DNA of 64,000 nucleotides from Streptomyces sp. NBC_00557 (lineage in GTDB: Bacteria > Actinomycetota > Actinomycetes > Streptomycetales > Streptomycetaceae): assembly GCF_036345995.1 (NCBI RefSeq), contig NZ_CP107796.1, forward strand, positions 3,782,001 through 3,846,000, written 5' to 3'. Below are positions 1-9,807 of the stretch, piece after piece. Numbering within the stretch: the stretch's first letter is position 1; each line of letters opens with the position of its first letter. The notes under the pieces are model-generated. The model worked only from the letters and a program-made list of their open reading frames with translations, was not told where the DNA came from and did no database searches. The position numbers were made by a program, and so were the translations under genes.

Positions 1-158
1 GCATCATCGACCTCCCCGACCCGGTGTCGATGGCCGCCATCAGCCTCACCGTCAAGGCCAGCGGCGCCCTCCACACCCGGGCCACTCCCCTCCTCACACT
101 CGAAGAGATCGACGAGGCCGCCCGTCGGCAGGTCACCTTCCGCGCTCCCGGCGCGTAA
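1..158 (+). CDS. GYD domain-containing protein, C-terminal part
   Basis: Open reading frame entering from the left edge and ending at TAA 156-158; about 51 residues are visible. The visible stretch reads IIDLPDPVSMAAISLTVKAS and continues through a TPLLTLEEIDEAAR segment. This matches my memory of the C-terminal half of small GYD-domain proteins common in actinobacteria, which are dimeric alpha/beta barrel-like proteins of unknown function. The start and the GYD motif lie outside the window, so the family call rests on the C-terminal half only. Confidence 0.65.
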   Translation, partial: IIDLPDPVSMAAISLTVKASGALHTRATPLLTLEEIDEAARRQVTFRAPGA

Positions 159-911
159 GCCACTCAGCGGGCAGCGTTCTCGGTAGCCGTGACGGGCAGA
201 CGGTGCCCGGGTCCCCACCTGTGCCCCAGCCGCGCCCGACCGTGCGGGAAACCACGGTGAACCACGGTCGTGAGCGGTCATCGCCCAGCACATCGTCCTC
301 TGAACGTGATGGCTGATCAGAGGCCGTCCATCGCGTGGTGGGTGTGGGATGCGAACCCACCCAGCCATTCTCGGGGGATGTGACGAGGTACAGCTCCCGT
401 CGGCCATATGCCCGCGGCCTCGGTCTTTGGCGCCGGTTGCGGGGCTGGTGAAGGGCCAGGGGCTCATCCCGGCCGGACGATTGTCGTCGACCTCGTGCAG
501 GAGGGGCCCGAGCCGATGACGGCCAGGTCGTCCGCGAAGACGGCAGGGGCTACAGGTTGGGCCTCTTCCACGGCCAAGCGTCCGAGCACGCGTACGGAAT
601 GATCCGCGAGGATCCACGCCGGTTGCCCCGAGGTGAATCGGTGCCGCTCCGGCACGCGCCGGTTCGCAGGGCCGGTAACGGACAAGCCGGCCGCCGCGCT
701 GCATGGAGTGAGGTCTGCTCTCACTCCAGTGAGCGTGACATGGCGAACGAGGTTGTTTTTCACAATTGTTACGTTTGTTCGCCTATAAAGTCGGTGTAAG
801 GGTCTGGGGTTGAGGGAGGGCGCGGGAGTACGGTTCCGGCGCTCGGCAGTAGGAGATCAGTGTGGCCGTAGGGGCGGTCGCCACTTACGCCGAAGAAGCC
901 GGAGACAGTCC
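159..911. other. Long intergenic region, no supportable gene
   Basis: About 750 bases with no reading frame that I can defend. Several short overlapping frames exist on both strands between 400 and 800, none with a recognisable domain, so decayed sequence is possible. The last 160 bases are noticeably more AT-rich; a TATAAA at 784-789 is a possible -10 element for the secreted propeller gene, but I see no well-spaced -35. A purine-rich stretch at 894-903 supplies the ribosome site of the next gene. Confidence 0.5.
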
Positions 912-3566
912 ATGCGTGTGTATTCCGCACGGCGCAGACCGCGCCGCGGGGCGGAGGGCGGTGGGCGGGCCGCGCTGGCCCTCGCGGCCGCCGCGCTGCT
1001 GATAGCGGGGACGGGATCCGTCGCCGCCTACGGAGTGGACGGTGACTCGGGAACCGGCCGCCATGACGTGGCGGGCGAGGAGTCCCACGAACTGATGGAG
1101 TCCCTCGACTCGTTCAACGAGCCGAGGCTCTCGCCCAGCGGGCAGATCGCCCCGGGCGCGTACGCCGACGCCTGGGCGCATGTGAAGAACATGCCGGTCG
1201 CGTCCGGGAGTTGGAGCGAGGTGACGACCTCGCCGTACAACGAGGACGCCCTGCACTACCGTGACCAGTCGGCCTCCAACTCCGGCGGCGGCGCCGGGCA
1301 TTCGGCCGGCCGCATCGCCGCTCTGGCCACCGACCCGACGCACCAGGGGGTCGTGTACGCGGGCGCCGCGGGCGGAGGTGTGTTCCGGTCCACCGACGAC
1401 GGCAGGACCTGGACGCCGATCGCCGACCGGCTGCCCGCCCTGTCCGTGGGCGCCCTCGCGGTCGCGCCCGACGGCTCGCTGTGGCTGGCCACCGGCGAGG
1501 CGACCACCGCCTCCGACAACTACCTGGGCAGCGGCGTCTACCGGCTCGCGGACCCGGTCACCGGCGCCTTCACCGAGAGCGACAAGGTGGGCGGCACCGA
1601 GCTGGACTCCAGCTCCATCCACACCCTGGCCTTCGACAAGGCCGCCGGGTACGTCTTCGCGGCCTCCTCGCACGGCCTCTTCCGGCGCCCGCTGCCGGCC
1701 GCGCAGGGGACCGCCTGGACGAAGGTCCTCGCCCCCTGCGCGGGCATCGGCGTCAGCGGCGTCGGCTGCGGCGTGGACAGCCACTACGCGGACATCGCCA
1801 ACGACATCGCCGTACAGCCCGGCAGCGGCGGCAAGAAGCTGCTGGCCAACGTGGCCTGGCGCAGCGGCGCCGACTACAACGGCTTCTACTACTCCGACGA
1901 CGCCGGCACCACCTGGAAGCGCGCCAACCCGACCGGTGCGATCAACCCCGCCGAAATCGGCAACGCCTCCTTCGCCTACGCCGCCGACGGCAGCAGGCTG
2001 TACGTCTCGATGGAGTCGCCGAAGCTGCTCAACAAGGCGTCCGGTTCCGGCGTGTACTCGGTCCTCGCCGGCGTGTACGTCAGCCAGAGCGGCGACGCCA
2101 ACGGCCCGTTCAAGCAGATCGCGACCTCGTCGTCGCTGTCGGCGTCCGGTTCCGCGATGAAGGTCAGCGAGATCGGCTCCGGCTACCAGCCCGGCTCGCA
2201 GGCCTGGTACGACCAGGTCGTCGCGGTCGACCCGAACGACCCGAACCACGTCTACCTGGGCCTCGAGGAGATGTTCGAGTCCCGTGACGGCGGCGCTACC
2301 TGGAAGGCGATCGGCCGGTACTGGAACTTCGGCATGAAGTGCTTCTCGTACGACCCCGCCGCGAACACCTGCGACGGCGACGTGATGCACTCCGACCAGC
2401 ACGCCCTGGCCTTCTCGCAGTGGAAGGGCAGCACGCCGGAGGTGTTCGTCGGCAACGACGGCGGCGCCTACGCCCGTCCGACCACGCAGACCACCGCCGG
2501 CTGGCGCAACCTCAACGAGTCCGGCACCCTGCGCGACCTGCAGTACTACTCGGTGCGCGCGGGGAAGATGACCGACGGCAGCGGCGACGCCGTCTGGGGT
2601 GGCCTGCAGGACAACGGCGTCTCGCTGCTCGCCCCCAAGGGCGCCACCTACCAGGGGCAGCAGCTCAACCCGAACGGCGAGATGGTCTCCCCGTTCGGCG
2701 GTGACGGCGGCGACCAGCTGGTCAACCCGGACAACGGCTGCCAGACGGTCGGCGAGTACGTCGACCTGGCGCTGCAGATCACGAACAACTGCGGCTACAC
2801 CGCGAGCGACGACGGCTCCGAGGACGTCATCACCGACATCGCGCCCGGCGACCCGGGCGCCCGCTTCATCGCCCCGTTCAGCGCGGACGAGACCGACCCG
2901 AACGGCCTGTGGGTCGCGGGCGGCCAGTACGTCTGGGGCAACACCAAGACCTGGCAGAGCACCTCCGGCGCCGACTGGACCAAGCTGTACGACCTGGGCG
3001 CCGGCCACTCCGCCTCGGCGGTCGCCAGCCGCGACCATGTGACGTGGGCGGCCTGGTGCGGACCCTGCTCCAAGGTCGACGGCACCTTCGGTCGCGGTAT
3101 CGCCACCAACTACGGCGGCACCTGGCACCAGGTGGGCCTGCCCGCCGCCTTCCCCAACCGGTACATCTCCGGTCTGGCCATCGACCCGTCCGACGCCTCC
3201 GGCAAGACGGTCTACGCGGTGATCAACGGCTTCTCGCGGCACTGGAACGAGGGCCCCGGCGCCGGCTACGGCCACGTCTGGAAGACCACCGACGGCGGCA
3301 CGACCTGGACGGACGTCAGCGGTGACCCCGCCGCCTCGGACTCCTTCCCGGACGCCCCGGCCAACGCGGCGCTGATCACCAAGAGCGGCACCCTGGTGGT
3401 CGCCACCGACCTGGGCGTGTTCACCAGCACCTCGGCGGGCCACTGGGCGCGCCTGGGCACGAACCTGCCCACCGCGCCGGCGGTCTACCTCTCGCCGAGC
3501 CCGGACGGCGGCCAGGTGTACGTGGCCACGCACGGCCGCGGCATCTGGAAGACCCCGACCCCGTAA
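912..3566 (+). CDS. Secreted Asp-box (BNR/sialidase-like) beta-propeller protein
   Basis: 884 residues from ATG 912, chosen because GGAG at 900-903 precedes it and the protein then opens with a basic stretch and a hydrophobic segment (about residues 18-37) typical of a signal peptide. At least four Asp-box motifs (S/T-x-D-x-G-x-x-W) are visible: FRSTDDGRTW near residue 158, YYSDDAGTTW near 326, FESRDGGATW near 455 and WKTTDGGTTW near 790. Such repeats mark the blades of sialidase/sortilin-type propellers. Known relatives include extracellular xyloglucanases and uncharacterised exo-alpha-sialidase-like proteins; no catalytic set can be assigned by eye. Monocistronic, with a strong hairpin downstream. 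Confidence 0.85.
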   Translation: MRVYSARRRPRRGAEGGGRAALALAAAALLIAGTGSVAAYGVDGDSGTGRHDVAGEESHELMESLDSFNEPRLSPSGQIAPGAYADAWAHVKNMPVASGSWSEVTTSPYNEDALHYRDQSASNSGGGAGHSAGRIAALATDPTHQGVVYAGAAGGGVFRSTDDGRTWTPIADRLPALSVGALAVAPDGSLWLATGEATTASDNYLGSGVYRLADPVTGAFTESDKVGGTELDSSSIHTLAFDKAAGYVFAASSHGLFRRPLPAAQGTAWTKVLAPCAGIGVSGVGCGVDSHYADIANDIAVQPGSGGKKLLANVAWRSGADYNGFYYSDDAGTTWKRANPTGAINPAEIGNASFAYAADGSRLYVSMESPKLLNKASGSGVYSVLAGVYVSQSGDANGPFKQIATSSSLSASGSAMKVSEIGSGYQPGSQAWYDQVVAVDPNDPNHVYLGLEEMFESRDGGATWKAIGRYWNFGMKCFSYDPAANTCDGDVMHSDQHALAFSQWKGSTPEVFVGNDGGAYARPTTQTTAGWRNLNESGTLRDLQYYSVRAGKMTDGSGDAVWGGLQDNGVSLLAPKGATYQGQQLNPNGEMVSPFGGDGGDQLVNPDNGCQTVGEYVDLALQITNNCGYTASDDGSEDVITDIAPGDPGARFIAPFSADETDPNGLWVAGGQYVWGNTKTWQSTSGADWTKLYDLGAGHSASAVASRDHVTWAAWCGPCSKVDGTFGRGIATNYGGTWHQVGLPAAFPNRYISGLAIDPSDASGKTVYAVINGFSRHWNEGPGAGYGHVWKTTDGGTTWTDVSGDPAASDSFPDAPANAALITKSGTLVVATDLGVFTSTSAGHWARLGTNLPTAPAVYLSPSPDGGQVYVATHGRGIWKTPTP

Positions 3567-3629
3567 CGCCGCACCCCGTCCCCACCGCGCCGTACCCGGC
3601 ACCCGTCAAGGCCATCGGGTACCGGCGCC

Positions 3630-3667
3630 CCGAGGCCCCCGGACCGGACACGGTCGGGGGGCCTCGG
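3630..3667 (+). terminator. Hairpin terminator after the propeller gene
   Basis: Perfect 11-bp inverted repeat, CCGAGGCCCCC at 3630-3640 and its complement at 3657-3667, with a smaller inner stem (GACC/GGTC) in the loop. It lies 64 bases after the stop. There is no T-tract, as is usual for Streptomyces terminators. Confidence 0.75.
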
Positions 3668-3826
3668 CCTTGCGCGGCGATCGGTCACCGGTCACCGCGC
3701 AAGCACAGGGGCCAGATCCACGCCGCCGCGTTCACCCTGCGCGCGGTGGCCGGATAGCACTCGCCCCCTCCCCCGGTCGGCCCTCCCACCCGGCACCGCG
3801 CGCCGGACTCCTCGTATGGTGAACCC

Positions 3827-4456
3827 GTGACTGCCACACAGCCCGTCGCCGGCACGCGCGGGGTCCGCCACCGAGTGGTGCACCCGGCCGTGCTCGTCGC
3901 GCTGCTGCTCGGGCTGTTCCTCATGCACGGCGGTCCGGCCGCGGCGGCGAGCGGCTGCCACGGCGGCATGCCGGACGCCGGTCCCGCGGTCCCGCACCCG
4001 GCCCCCGCCGCACCGGCCGAACACCCGGCCGACCACTCCGGCATGGTCGACCACTCCGGCATGATCGGCCAACCCGCGACCGCCGAACGCCCGGCCGGTC
4101 ACTCCGGGATGGCCGCGGACCCGGCCCCCCGCTCCGGTACGGCCGCGCCCCCCGCACATGGCACAAGGACGGCAGCCGACACCCCTGCCTCCCTCCCGCA
4201 CCGGATGCGACCAGCGGCCGCCCCCGTGGCCGTCAAGGTTCCCGTCCAGGTGGGCGAGGGTGTGCGGGGTGCGCTGTGTCAGGCGACCACCAGCCGGCCT
4301 GAGATGCCGGTGCCGCCGGCCGTGGCCGGTGTTCTCGTGGTGCCGGTCGTCCTGGTGGTGCCGTGGGGGCGGTCGGGGGCGGACGGTGCCCGGCGGCGTG
4401 GTCCGCCGGAGAGCGGGCGTGAGCTGTTGCTTCAGGTGTGCGTCGCGCGGACGTGA
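3827..4456 (+). CDS. Exported Met/His-rich small protein (DUF6153-like)
   Basis: 209 residues from GTG 3827. The N-terminus has one hydrophobic segment (about residues 22-40, ending in PAAAA) that could be a signal peptide or anchor. The following region is rich in His, Met, Pro and Ala and repeats a short DHSGM/GHSGM motif three times (about residues 68-95). This architecture recalls small actinobacterial proteins that I associate with DUF6153, often found beside copper-handling genes; the assignment is from memory. The next gene also has Met/His-rich motifs, so a shared role in periplasmic metal binding is an inference. The C-terminal 70 residues are basic, and a second hydrophobic stretch lies near residues 160-180. 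Confidence 0.6.
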   Translation: MTATQPVAGTRGVRHRVVHPAVLVALLLGLFLMHGGPAAAASGCHGGMPDAGPAVPHPAPAAPAEHPADHSGMVDHSGMIGQPATAERPAGHSGMAADPAPRSGTAAPPAHGTRTAADTPASLPHRMRPAAAPVAVKVPVQVGEGVRGALCQATTSRPEMPVPPAVAGVLVVPVVLVVPWGRSGADGARRRGPPESGRELLLQVCVART

Positions 4457-4556
4457 CGAGACCTCCGGGATCCGGCCGGCCCAGTGCCGCGGTCCCGTAC
4501 GGCTCTCGTCCGTTCAACCGCGCCGTCCCTCGGCGCCCACCTGGAAAGACACACAC

Positions 4557-5507
4557 ATGTCCCAGCGACTTCGGAAGACCCGTCACGCCCTCGCGGCAGC
4601 CGCTGTCACCGCCGCCCTCACCCTGAGCCTCGCCGCCTGCGGCTCCGGCTCCGACTCCGGCTCCGGCTCCGGCTCCGGCTCCGGAGCAGGGCACGGCTCC
4701 GGTATGGCCGGCATGGAGCACAGCGCCACGCCGTCCCCCTCGGCGTCGGGCGACTCGATGGCTTCGATGCCCGGCATGGAACCGGCGGCACCCGGCAACG
4801 GTCTGTCCGCCGAGAGCAGCGGTTACCGGATGACCGCCAAGAGCGTCAGCCTCCCCGCCGGGAAGGCGGCCGACTACCGATTCACCATCGCCGGCCCGGA
4901 CGGCCGGCCCGTCACCGGCTTCGCCGTCGACCAGACGCAGCGGATGCACTTCTACGCCATCCGCTCCGACCTCACCGGGTTCCAGCACCTGCACCCCACC
5001 ATGGCCGGTGACGGCACCTGGACCGCGCCGCTGGCGGCGCTGCGGCCGGGCACCTGGCGGCTGTACGCCTCCTTCGTCCCGGACAGCGGCGCCGGCAAGG
5101 GCAAGAGCTTCGTGCTCAGCCGCACCGTGCGGGTGCCGGGTACGGCGACGGCCTCGCCGCTGCCGAAGGCGTCCGGCACCGCCACCGTCGACGGCTACAC
5201 CGTGACGGTGAAGGGCGAACCGATGGCGGGCATGGCGCACCAGCTGACCGCCACCGTCACCAAGGACGGCAAGCCGGTCACCGACCTCCAGCCGTACCTC
5301 GACACCTACGCCCATCTGACCGCCTTCCACCAGGGCGACCTCGCCTTCGCCCATCTCCACCCGGAGACGGAGGCCGACGGCGGCCACGGCGGACCGACGC
5401 TCTCCTTCCACGCCGAGTTCGCGCGGTCCGGTGACTGGCGGCTGTTCCTCCAGTTCCAGACCGGGGGCAGGCTGCACACCGCGGCCCTCACCCTGCACGT
5501 CGGCTGA
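4557..5507 (+). CDS. Lipoprotein with Met/His-rich linker, possible copper-associated
   Basis: 316 residues from ATG 4557. The open frame extends further upstream, but this ATG is followed immediately by a lipoprotein signal sequence ending in the lipobox LAAC, so it is the natural start. After the cysteine comes a Gly-Ser hexanucleotide-encoded linker, then a Met/His segment (HGSGMAGMEH, SMASMPGM) and two similar beta-rich halves containing FQHLHP and FAHLHP. These HLHP motifs and the Met-rich segment suggest metal binding outside the membrane. The family is widespread in actinobacteria as a hypothetical lipoprotein. It follows the other Met/His-rich gene by 100 bases and is probably functionally linked. 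Confidence 0.75.
   Translation: MSQRLRKTRHALAAAAVTAALTLSLAACGSGSDSGSGSGSGSGAGHGSGMAGMEHSATPSPSASGDSMASMPGMEPAAPGNGLSAESSGYRMTAKSVSLPAGKAADYRFTIAGPDGRPVTGFAVDQTQRMHFYAIRSDLTGFQHLHPTMAGDGTWTAPLAALRPGTWRLYASFVPDSGAGKGKSFVLSRTVRVPGTATASPLPKASGTATVDGYTVTVKGEPMAGMAHQLTATVTKDGKPVTDLQPYLDTYAHLTAFHQGDLAFAHLHPETEADGGHGGPTLSFHAEFARSGDWRLFLQFQTGGRLHTAALTLHVG
4641..4683 (+). repeat. GGCTCC/GACTCC hexanucleotide repeat in the lipoprotein gene
   Basis: About seven GGCTCC-type hexamers in tandem (one variant GACTCC), encoding a Gly-Ser/Asp-Ser linker directly after the lipidated cysteine. Because the unit is a multiple of three, copy-number change would alter linker length without breaking the frame. Confidence 0.8.
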
Positions 5508-5513
5508 TCCGGT

Positions 5514-5549
5514 GGTGCGCCCTGGCCGTGGTCGCGGGCAGGGCGCACC
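5514..5549. terminator. Bidirectional hairpin between convergent genes
   Basis: Perfect 11-bp inverted repeat GGTGCGCCCTG (5514-5524) and CAGGGCGCACC (5539-5549) with a 14-base loop, lying between the lipoprotein gene (+) and the methyltransferase-like gene (-). Confidence 0.75.
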
Positions 5550-5579
5550 GCTCCGCCGGCGTGCCGTGTCCGGCGAGCG

Positions 5580-6248
5580 TCACCTCTCCTCGGGCGCTCC
5601 GGATCCGGCGCGGGCGGCCGGTGCGGGAGGGGGCTGCCGGCGGGGCGGGCGTATCCGGGGGATCAGGGCCGGGACGTGCGCGCGGTAGGCGTCGTAGGCG
5701 GCTCCGAACTGCCCGGCCATCAGGGTGTCCTCGACCCGGACCCGTCTCAGCAGCCAGGGGACGGCCACCGCCAGGATCGCGATCCAGACGCCGAAGCCGT
5801 CGGCGAGCATGCCGCCGACGACCAGGCCGAGCAGCCCGGTGTAGATGGGGTGGCGGACCAGCCGGTACGGGCCGTCCGTGCGCAGCTCGTGGTGTTCCCG
5901 GACCGTCGGGACGCTGGACCACATGGTGCCCAGCACCCAGCGCGCCCACAGCAGCAGGGCGGTGGAGGCGACGGCGAGCAGGCCGCCGAGCAGCGCCAGC
6001 TCCGGCTGCCAGTACCGCAGGTGACGCCAGAAGCCGCCGGTGTGCCGGACCAGGACGGAGAAGAGCACCGCGCCCGCGAGCAGCGTCAGCCGGTGCGGCA
6101 GCGTGCGGCGCAGTCCGCGTATCCAGCCGTGCGGGCCGGCGTGGCTCTTCACGCCGAAGTAGACGGCGCCGGCGATCCAGGCCACGACGAAGACCCAGAC
6201 GCAGGCGACGGTGAGGACGATGAGCGCCGAATGAAGGGAGGAACCCAT
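5580..6248 (-). CDS. Isoprenylcysteine carboxyl methyltransferase family membrane protein
   Basis: 222 residues with about five hydrophobic segments. The signature region is [19 protein letters not shown] near residues 123-141, the SAM-binding core shared by ICMT, PEMT and NnrU-type methyltransferases (RHPxY). In bacteria the substrate is usually unknown, because protein prenylation is absent; lipids or small isoprenoids are possible. The C-terminal tail is Pro/Arg-rich and soluble. It is transcribed away from nadE, with which it shares a 188-base upstream region, and converges on the lipoprotein gene. Confidence 0.8.
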   Translation of the reverse strand: MGSSLHSALIVLTVACVWVFVVAWIAGAVYFGVKSHAGPHGWIRGLRRTLPHRLTLLAGAVLFSVLVRHTGGFWRHLRYWQPELALLGGLLAVASTALLLWARWVLGTMWSSVPTVREHHELRTDGPYRLVRHPIYTGLLGLVVGGMLADGFGVWIAILAVAVPWLLRRVRVEDTLMAGQFGAAYDAYRAHVPALIPRIRPPRRQPPPAPAARAGSGAPEER

Positions 6249-6436
6249 GGCTCCAGACTGCGCCGCGCGGGCGGGCGATCACCAGCACCCGGGGGTCGAT
6301 GGAGAAACCTCCGCTGCCCTGCACCCGTGGGTGGAGCCGGAGTGGGGTCGGCGGGACGAACCCGCAGGTGGGCGGTGCGCGCGGGGCTCCCCTTAGGCTT
6401 CCTCCTGTAGGAGAGTCGCTTCGGAAAGAGGTCCCG

Positions 6437-8485
6437 TTGAGCTTCTGGTCGATCTACCAGCACGGCTTCGCGCGCGTCGCCGCGTGTACGGGCCACACCG
6501 TCATCGCCGACCCGCGTGCCAACGCCGAGGCGGTCCTGCGCCATGCCCGCCGCTGCGCCGACGAGGGCGTCGCCGTCGCCGTGTTCCCGGAGCTGTGCCT
6601 GTCCGGGTACGCGATCGACGACCTGCTGCTGCAGGACGCCCTGCTCGACGACGTCGAGCAGGCGCTCGCCACGATCGTGACGGAGTCGGCGGAACTGCTG
6701 CCGGTGCTGGTGGTCGGCGCGCCGCTGCGCCACCGCGGCCGGATCTTCAACTGCGCGGTGCTCGTGCACCGCGGCCGGATCCTGGGCGTCGTACCGAAGT
6801 CGTACCCGCCGAACTACCGGGAGTTCTACGAGCGGCGGCAGATCGCGGGCGGTGACGCCGAGCGCGGCGGAACGATCCGGCTGGGCGGCGCGGAGGTGCC
6901 GTTCGGCGTGGACCTGCTCTTCGCGGCGGCCGACGTGCCCGGCCTGGTGCTGCACGCGGAGATCTGCGAGGACATGTGGGTGCCGGTGCCGCCGAGCGCG
7001 GAGGCGGCCCTCGCCGGCGCGACCGTGCTCGTCAACCTCTCCGGCAGCCCCATCACGGTCGGGCGCGCCGAGGACCGCAAGCTGCTGTGCCGCTCGGCGT
7101 CCTCGCGCTGTCTCGCGGCGTACGTCTACGCGGCGGCCGGGCTCGGCGAGTCGACCACCGACCTGTCCTGGGACGGCCAGACCCTGATCTACGAGAACGG
7201 GGTGCTGCTGGCCGAGACCGAGCGGTTCCCGCTGGGCGAGCAGTACGCGGTGGCCGACGTGGACCTGGACCTGCTGCGGCAGGAGCGGCAGCGGATGGGC
7301 ACGTTCGGCGAGAACGGCCGCACCCACGCCGCGCGCACCGGCGACTTCCGCACGGTGTCCTTCGAACTCGCCCCGCCGGCCACCGCCGACCTGGGCCTGC
7401 GCCGCCGCCTGGAGCGCTTCCCGTTCGTCCCCGCGGACGCCGACCGCCTCGCCCTGGACTGCTACGAGGCGTACAACATCCAGGTCGCGGGGCTGCAGCA
7501 GCGGCTGGCCTCGATCGGCGGCCCGAAGGTCGTCATCGGCGTCTCCGGCGGCCTGGACTCCACGCACGCGCTGATCGTCGCCGCCCGCGCGATGGACCGC
7601 GCCGGCCGCCCGCGCAGCGACATCCTGGCCTTCACCCTGCCCGGCTTCGCCACCAGCGACCACACCAAGGACAACGCGCACCGGCTGATGCGGGCCCTCG
7701 GCGTCACCGCCGCCGAGCTGGACATCACGCCGACCGCGCGGCTGATGCTGAAGGAGATCGGCCACCCCTTCGCGTCCGGGGAACCGGTGTACGACGTCAC
7801 CTTCGAGAACGTCCAGGCGGGTCTGCGCACCGACTACCTGTTCCGGCTCGCCAACCAGCGCGGCGGCATCGTGCTCGGCACCGGCGACCTGTCCGAGCTG
7901 GCGCTCGGCTGGTCGACGTATGGCGTCGGCGACCAGATGAGCCACTACAACGTCAACGCCGGCGTGCCGAAGACCCTGATCCAGCACCTCATCCGCTGGG
8001 TGATCAACAGCGGCCAGTTCGACGAGGAGACCGGCAGGATCCTGGCCGCGATCCTCGACACCGAGATCAGCCCGGAGCTCGTGCCCGGCGAGGAGCTGCA
8101 GTCCACCGAGTCGAAGATCGGCCCGTACGCGCTGCACGACTTCACCCTCTTCCACGTCCTGCGCTACGGCTTCCGTCCCTCGAAGATCGCCTTCCTGGCC
8201 TGGCACGCCTGGCACGACAAGGAGGCGGGCGCCTGGCCGCCCGGCTTCCCCGAGGACAAGCGGGGCACGTACGACCTCGCGGCCGTCCGGCACTGGCTGG
8301 AGGTCTTCATCCGCCGCTTCTTCGCCTTCTCCCAGTTCAAGCGCTCGGCGATGCCGAACGGCCCGAAGGTCTCGGCGGGCGGCTCCCTCTCCCCGCGCGG
8401 CGACTGGCGCGCCCCGTCGGACGGCACGGCCCAGGCCTGGCTGCGGGACCTGGAGCGCTTCGACCTCGACGAAGCCGCCCGGTAG
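6437..8485 (+). CDS. nadE: Glutamine-dependent NAD+ synthetase
   Basis: 682 residues. The start is TTG 6437, preceded by GAAAGAGG at 6424-6431; no better ATG or GTG precedes the conserved [10 protein letters not shown] beginning. The N-terminal half is a nitrilase-type glutaminase with the Glu-Lys-Cys set visible as PELCLSGY (near residue 51), PKSYPP (near 121) and EICEDMW (near 177). The C-terminal half is the ATP-pyrophosphatase synthetase, with SGGLDST near residue 370. It converts deamido-NAD, ATP and glutamine to NAD+ in the cytoplasm. Length and architecture fit the actinobacterial/mycobacterial fused form. The Nudix gene follows 10 bases later and is probably co-transcribed. Confidence 0.95.
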   Translation: MSFWSIYQHGFARVAACTGHTVIADPRANAEAVLRHARRCADEGVAVAVFPELCLSGYAIDDLLLQDALLDDVEQALATIVTESAELLPVLVVGAPLRHRGRIFNCAVLVHRGRILGVVPKSYPPNYREFYERRQIAGGDAERGGTIRLGGAEVPFGVDLLFAAADVPGLVLHAEICEDMWVPVPPSAEAALAGATVLVNLSGSPITVGRAEDRKLLCRSASSRCLAAYVYAAAGLGESTTDLSWDGQTLIYENGVLLAETERFPLGEQYAVADVDLDLLRQERQRMGTFGENGRTHAARTGDFRTVSFELAPPATADLGLRRRLERFPFVPADADRLALDCYEAYNIQVAGLQQRLASIGGPKVVIGVSGGLDSTHALIVAARAMDRAGRPRSDILAFTLPGFATSDHTKDNAHRLMRALGVTAAELDITPTARLMLKEIGHPFASGEPVYDVTFENVQAGLRTDYLFRLANQRGGIVLGTGDLSELALGWSTYGVGDQMSHYNVNAGVPKTLIQHLIRWVINSGQFDEETGRILAAILDTEISPELVPGEELQSTESKIGPYALHDFTLFHVLRYGFRPSKIAFLAWHAWHDKEAGAWPPGFPEDKRGTYDLAAVRHWLEVFIRRFFAFSQFKRSAMPNGPKVSAGGSLSPRGDWRAPSDGTAQAWLRDLERFDLDEAAR

Positions 8486-8495
8486 CGGGCCCGGC

Positions 8496-9023
8496 ATGCG
8501 CTGGACGATTCACGGCGAGCGCGCCCTGTACGACACCCCGTGGCTGCGGGTGCGCTCGCTCGACGTGGAGCAGCCGGACGGCACCCGGACCGACTACCAC
8601 GTCGTACGGCTGCGGGATGTGGCGGTCGCCGCGGCCGTCGACGACCGGCAGCGGGTGCTGATGCTGTGGCGGCACCGCTTCGTCACCGGCACCTGGGCCT
8701 GGGAGCTGCCCATGGGCCTGGTGGAGGACGGGGAGACGCCCGAGGCCGCCGCCGCGCGGGAACTACGGGAGGAGACCGGCCGGCGTCCGGGCACGATGCG
8801 GGAGCTGGTCTACGCCGAGCCCGCGGCGGGGATCACCGACTCCCGGCACTTCGTGTTCCGCGTGGACGGGGCGCGGCGCGTCGGCGCGCCCACGGAACGC
8901 AACGAGTCGGACCGCGTGGAGTGGATTCCACTGGCCGGCCTGCGCGGCATGATCGCCCGGCGGGAGATCGTCAGCAGCGCGACCCTCGTGGGCGTGATGG
9001 CCCTGCTGCTCGGCCCGGAGTGA
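8496..9023 (+). CDS. Nudix hydrolase
   Basis: 175 residues from ATG 8496, 10 bases after nadE. The Nudix box is complete: the stretch from GLVEDGETPEAAAARELREE to the following TG fits GX5EX7REUXEEXGU, at about residues 71-93. The overall pattern resembles ADP-ribose pyrophosphatase-like Nudix enzymes, which hydrolyse nucleoside diphosphate derivatives. Placement directly after nadE suggests a role in NAD or ADP-ribose turnover; this is inference from context, and substrate cannot be read from the sequence. Confidence 0.88.
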   Translation: MRWTIHGERALYDTPWLRVRSLDVEQPDGTRTDYHVVRLRDVAVAAAVDDRQRVLMLWRHRFVTGTWAWELPMGLVEDGETPEAAAARELREETGRRPGTMRELVYAEPAAGITDSRHFVFRVDGARRVGAPTERNESDRVEWIPLAGLRGMIARREIVSSATLVGVMALLLGPE

Positions 9024-9084
9024 CGGCGGGCGATGTGCCTGCCGTGGGGTGCGCCGGGCGGGGCGGCGGCGCCGTGGTGCGGGG

Positions 9085-9807
9085 TCAGGTGTTCCAGGTC
9101 TCGTCGTACGGGTCGTGCGGCACCGGGACCGGGCGGGCGGAGATGACCTTCAGGTAGGGGATGGGGCCGTTGTTGACCGGGTCGTGGGCGAGGCGGGGGG
9201 TGTAGGCGCCGGTCACCTCCATCCAGGCGTCCGGGCGGAGCACCGGGGGCAGGTCGCCGGTCAGGGCGATCTTCACCGGCTGGGCGTCCGCGGCACAGCA
9301 GTTGAGGGCCATGCGGACCAGGTACGGCGCGCCCGTGTGGTCCAGGGCGAGGAAGCCGGTGACGCGGACCGTGCGGCCCTTCAGGGTGCGGCCGTGGCCG
9401 TACGCCGCGCGGGAGGCGTAGTCGATCACGGAGAGCGGGGCCGGGTCGGCGGCGGGCAGCTTGCCGTACACGTACGTCTTCTGCAGGGCGGTGCCGGAGC
9501 GCAGGGCGCTGTAGGAGCCTAGGGCGGGCGGCGCGACGAGGATGAGGCCGAGCAGGGGGAGCAACAGCAGCCAGGACACCCGGGGTTCGGGATGCGCGTG
9601 CGGTTCCGGGTGGCCGGGTGCCGCCTTGGCGCGCCGGCGCTCGTACCAGGCCGTGGCCAGCGCCGCCGCGATCAGGACCGCGCCGGAGGCCAGCAGCAGC
9701 GGACGCAGGCCCGGCTTGACGTACCGCAGATACAGGCCGGTGCTGCCGGCGTGCAGCAGGGCGGCGCCGAGCAGGAACATGACGGCGGACTGGGACTGGC
9801 GGTTCAC
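9085..9807 (-). CDS. TIGR03943/DUF1980-type membrane protein
   Basis: 240 residues from GTG 9807. The start overlaps the stop of the upstream permease gene as GTGA, which argues for this start and translational coupling. Two or three N-terminal membrane segments (near residues 9-25, 34-50 and 82-100) are followed by a soluble beta-rich domain with VTGFLALD and a conserved MALNCCAADAQPV segment carrying a Cys pair. This fits the TIGR03943 family (B. subtilis YcgQ-like), which always partners a YcgR-like permease. The pair has been linked to metal homeostasis in other bacteria; no metal-responsive box was recognised here. Confidence 0.85.
   Translation of the reverse strand: MNRQSQSAVMFLLGAALLHAGSTGLYLRYVKPGLRPLLLASGAVLIAAALATAWYERRRAKAAPGHPEPHAHPEPRVSWLLLLPLLGLILVAPPALGSYSALRSGTALQKTYVYGKLPAADPAPLSVIDYASRAAYGHGRTLKGRTVRVTGFLALDHTGAPYLVRMALNCCAADAQPVKIALTGDLPPVLRPDAWMEVTGAYTPRLAHDPVNNGPIPYLKVISARPVPVPHDPYDETWNT

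Noticed and set aside
331..359. tRNA-like T-arm and CCA-like end on the minus strand (GTGGG-TTCGCAT-CCCAC followed by ACCCACCA)
   Set aside because: The near-invariant A of the T-loop is replaced by C, no matching 5' acceptor strand or anticodon arm is found in the preceding 80 bases, and the CCA is out of register by several bases.
408..799. Short overlapping frames in the first intergenic region
   Set aside because: No recognisable domain, no ribosome site and mutual overlap on both strands; in very GC-rich DNA such frames are expected by chance.
885..3602. Very long open frame antisense to the propeller gene, and similar long antisense frames opposite nadE, clpB and others
   Set aside because: They are low-complexity Arg/Gly/Ala-rich translations caused by GC-rich third positions of the real gene on the opposite strand; the sense frames carry clear domains.
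4641..4683. Phase-variable hexanucleotide repeat
   Set aside because: The unit is a multiple of three, so slippage would not switch the gene on or off; it can only change linker length.
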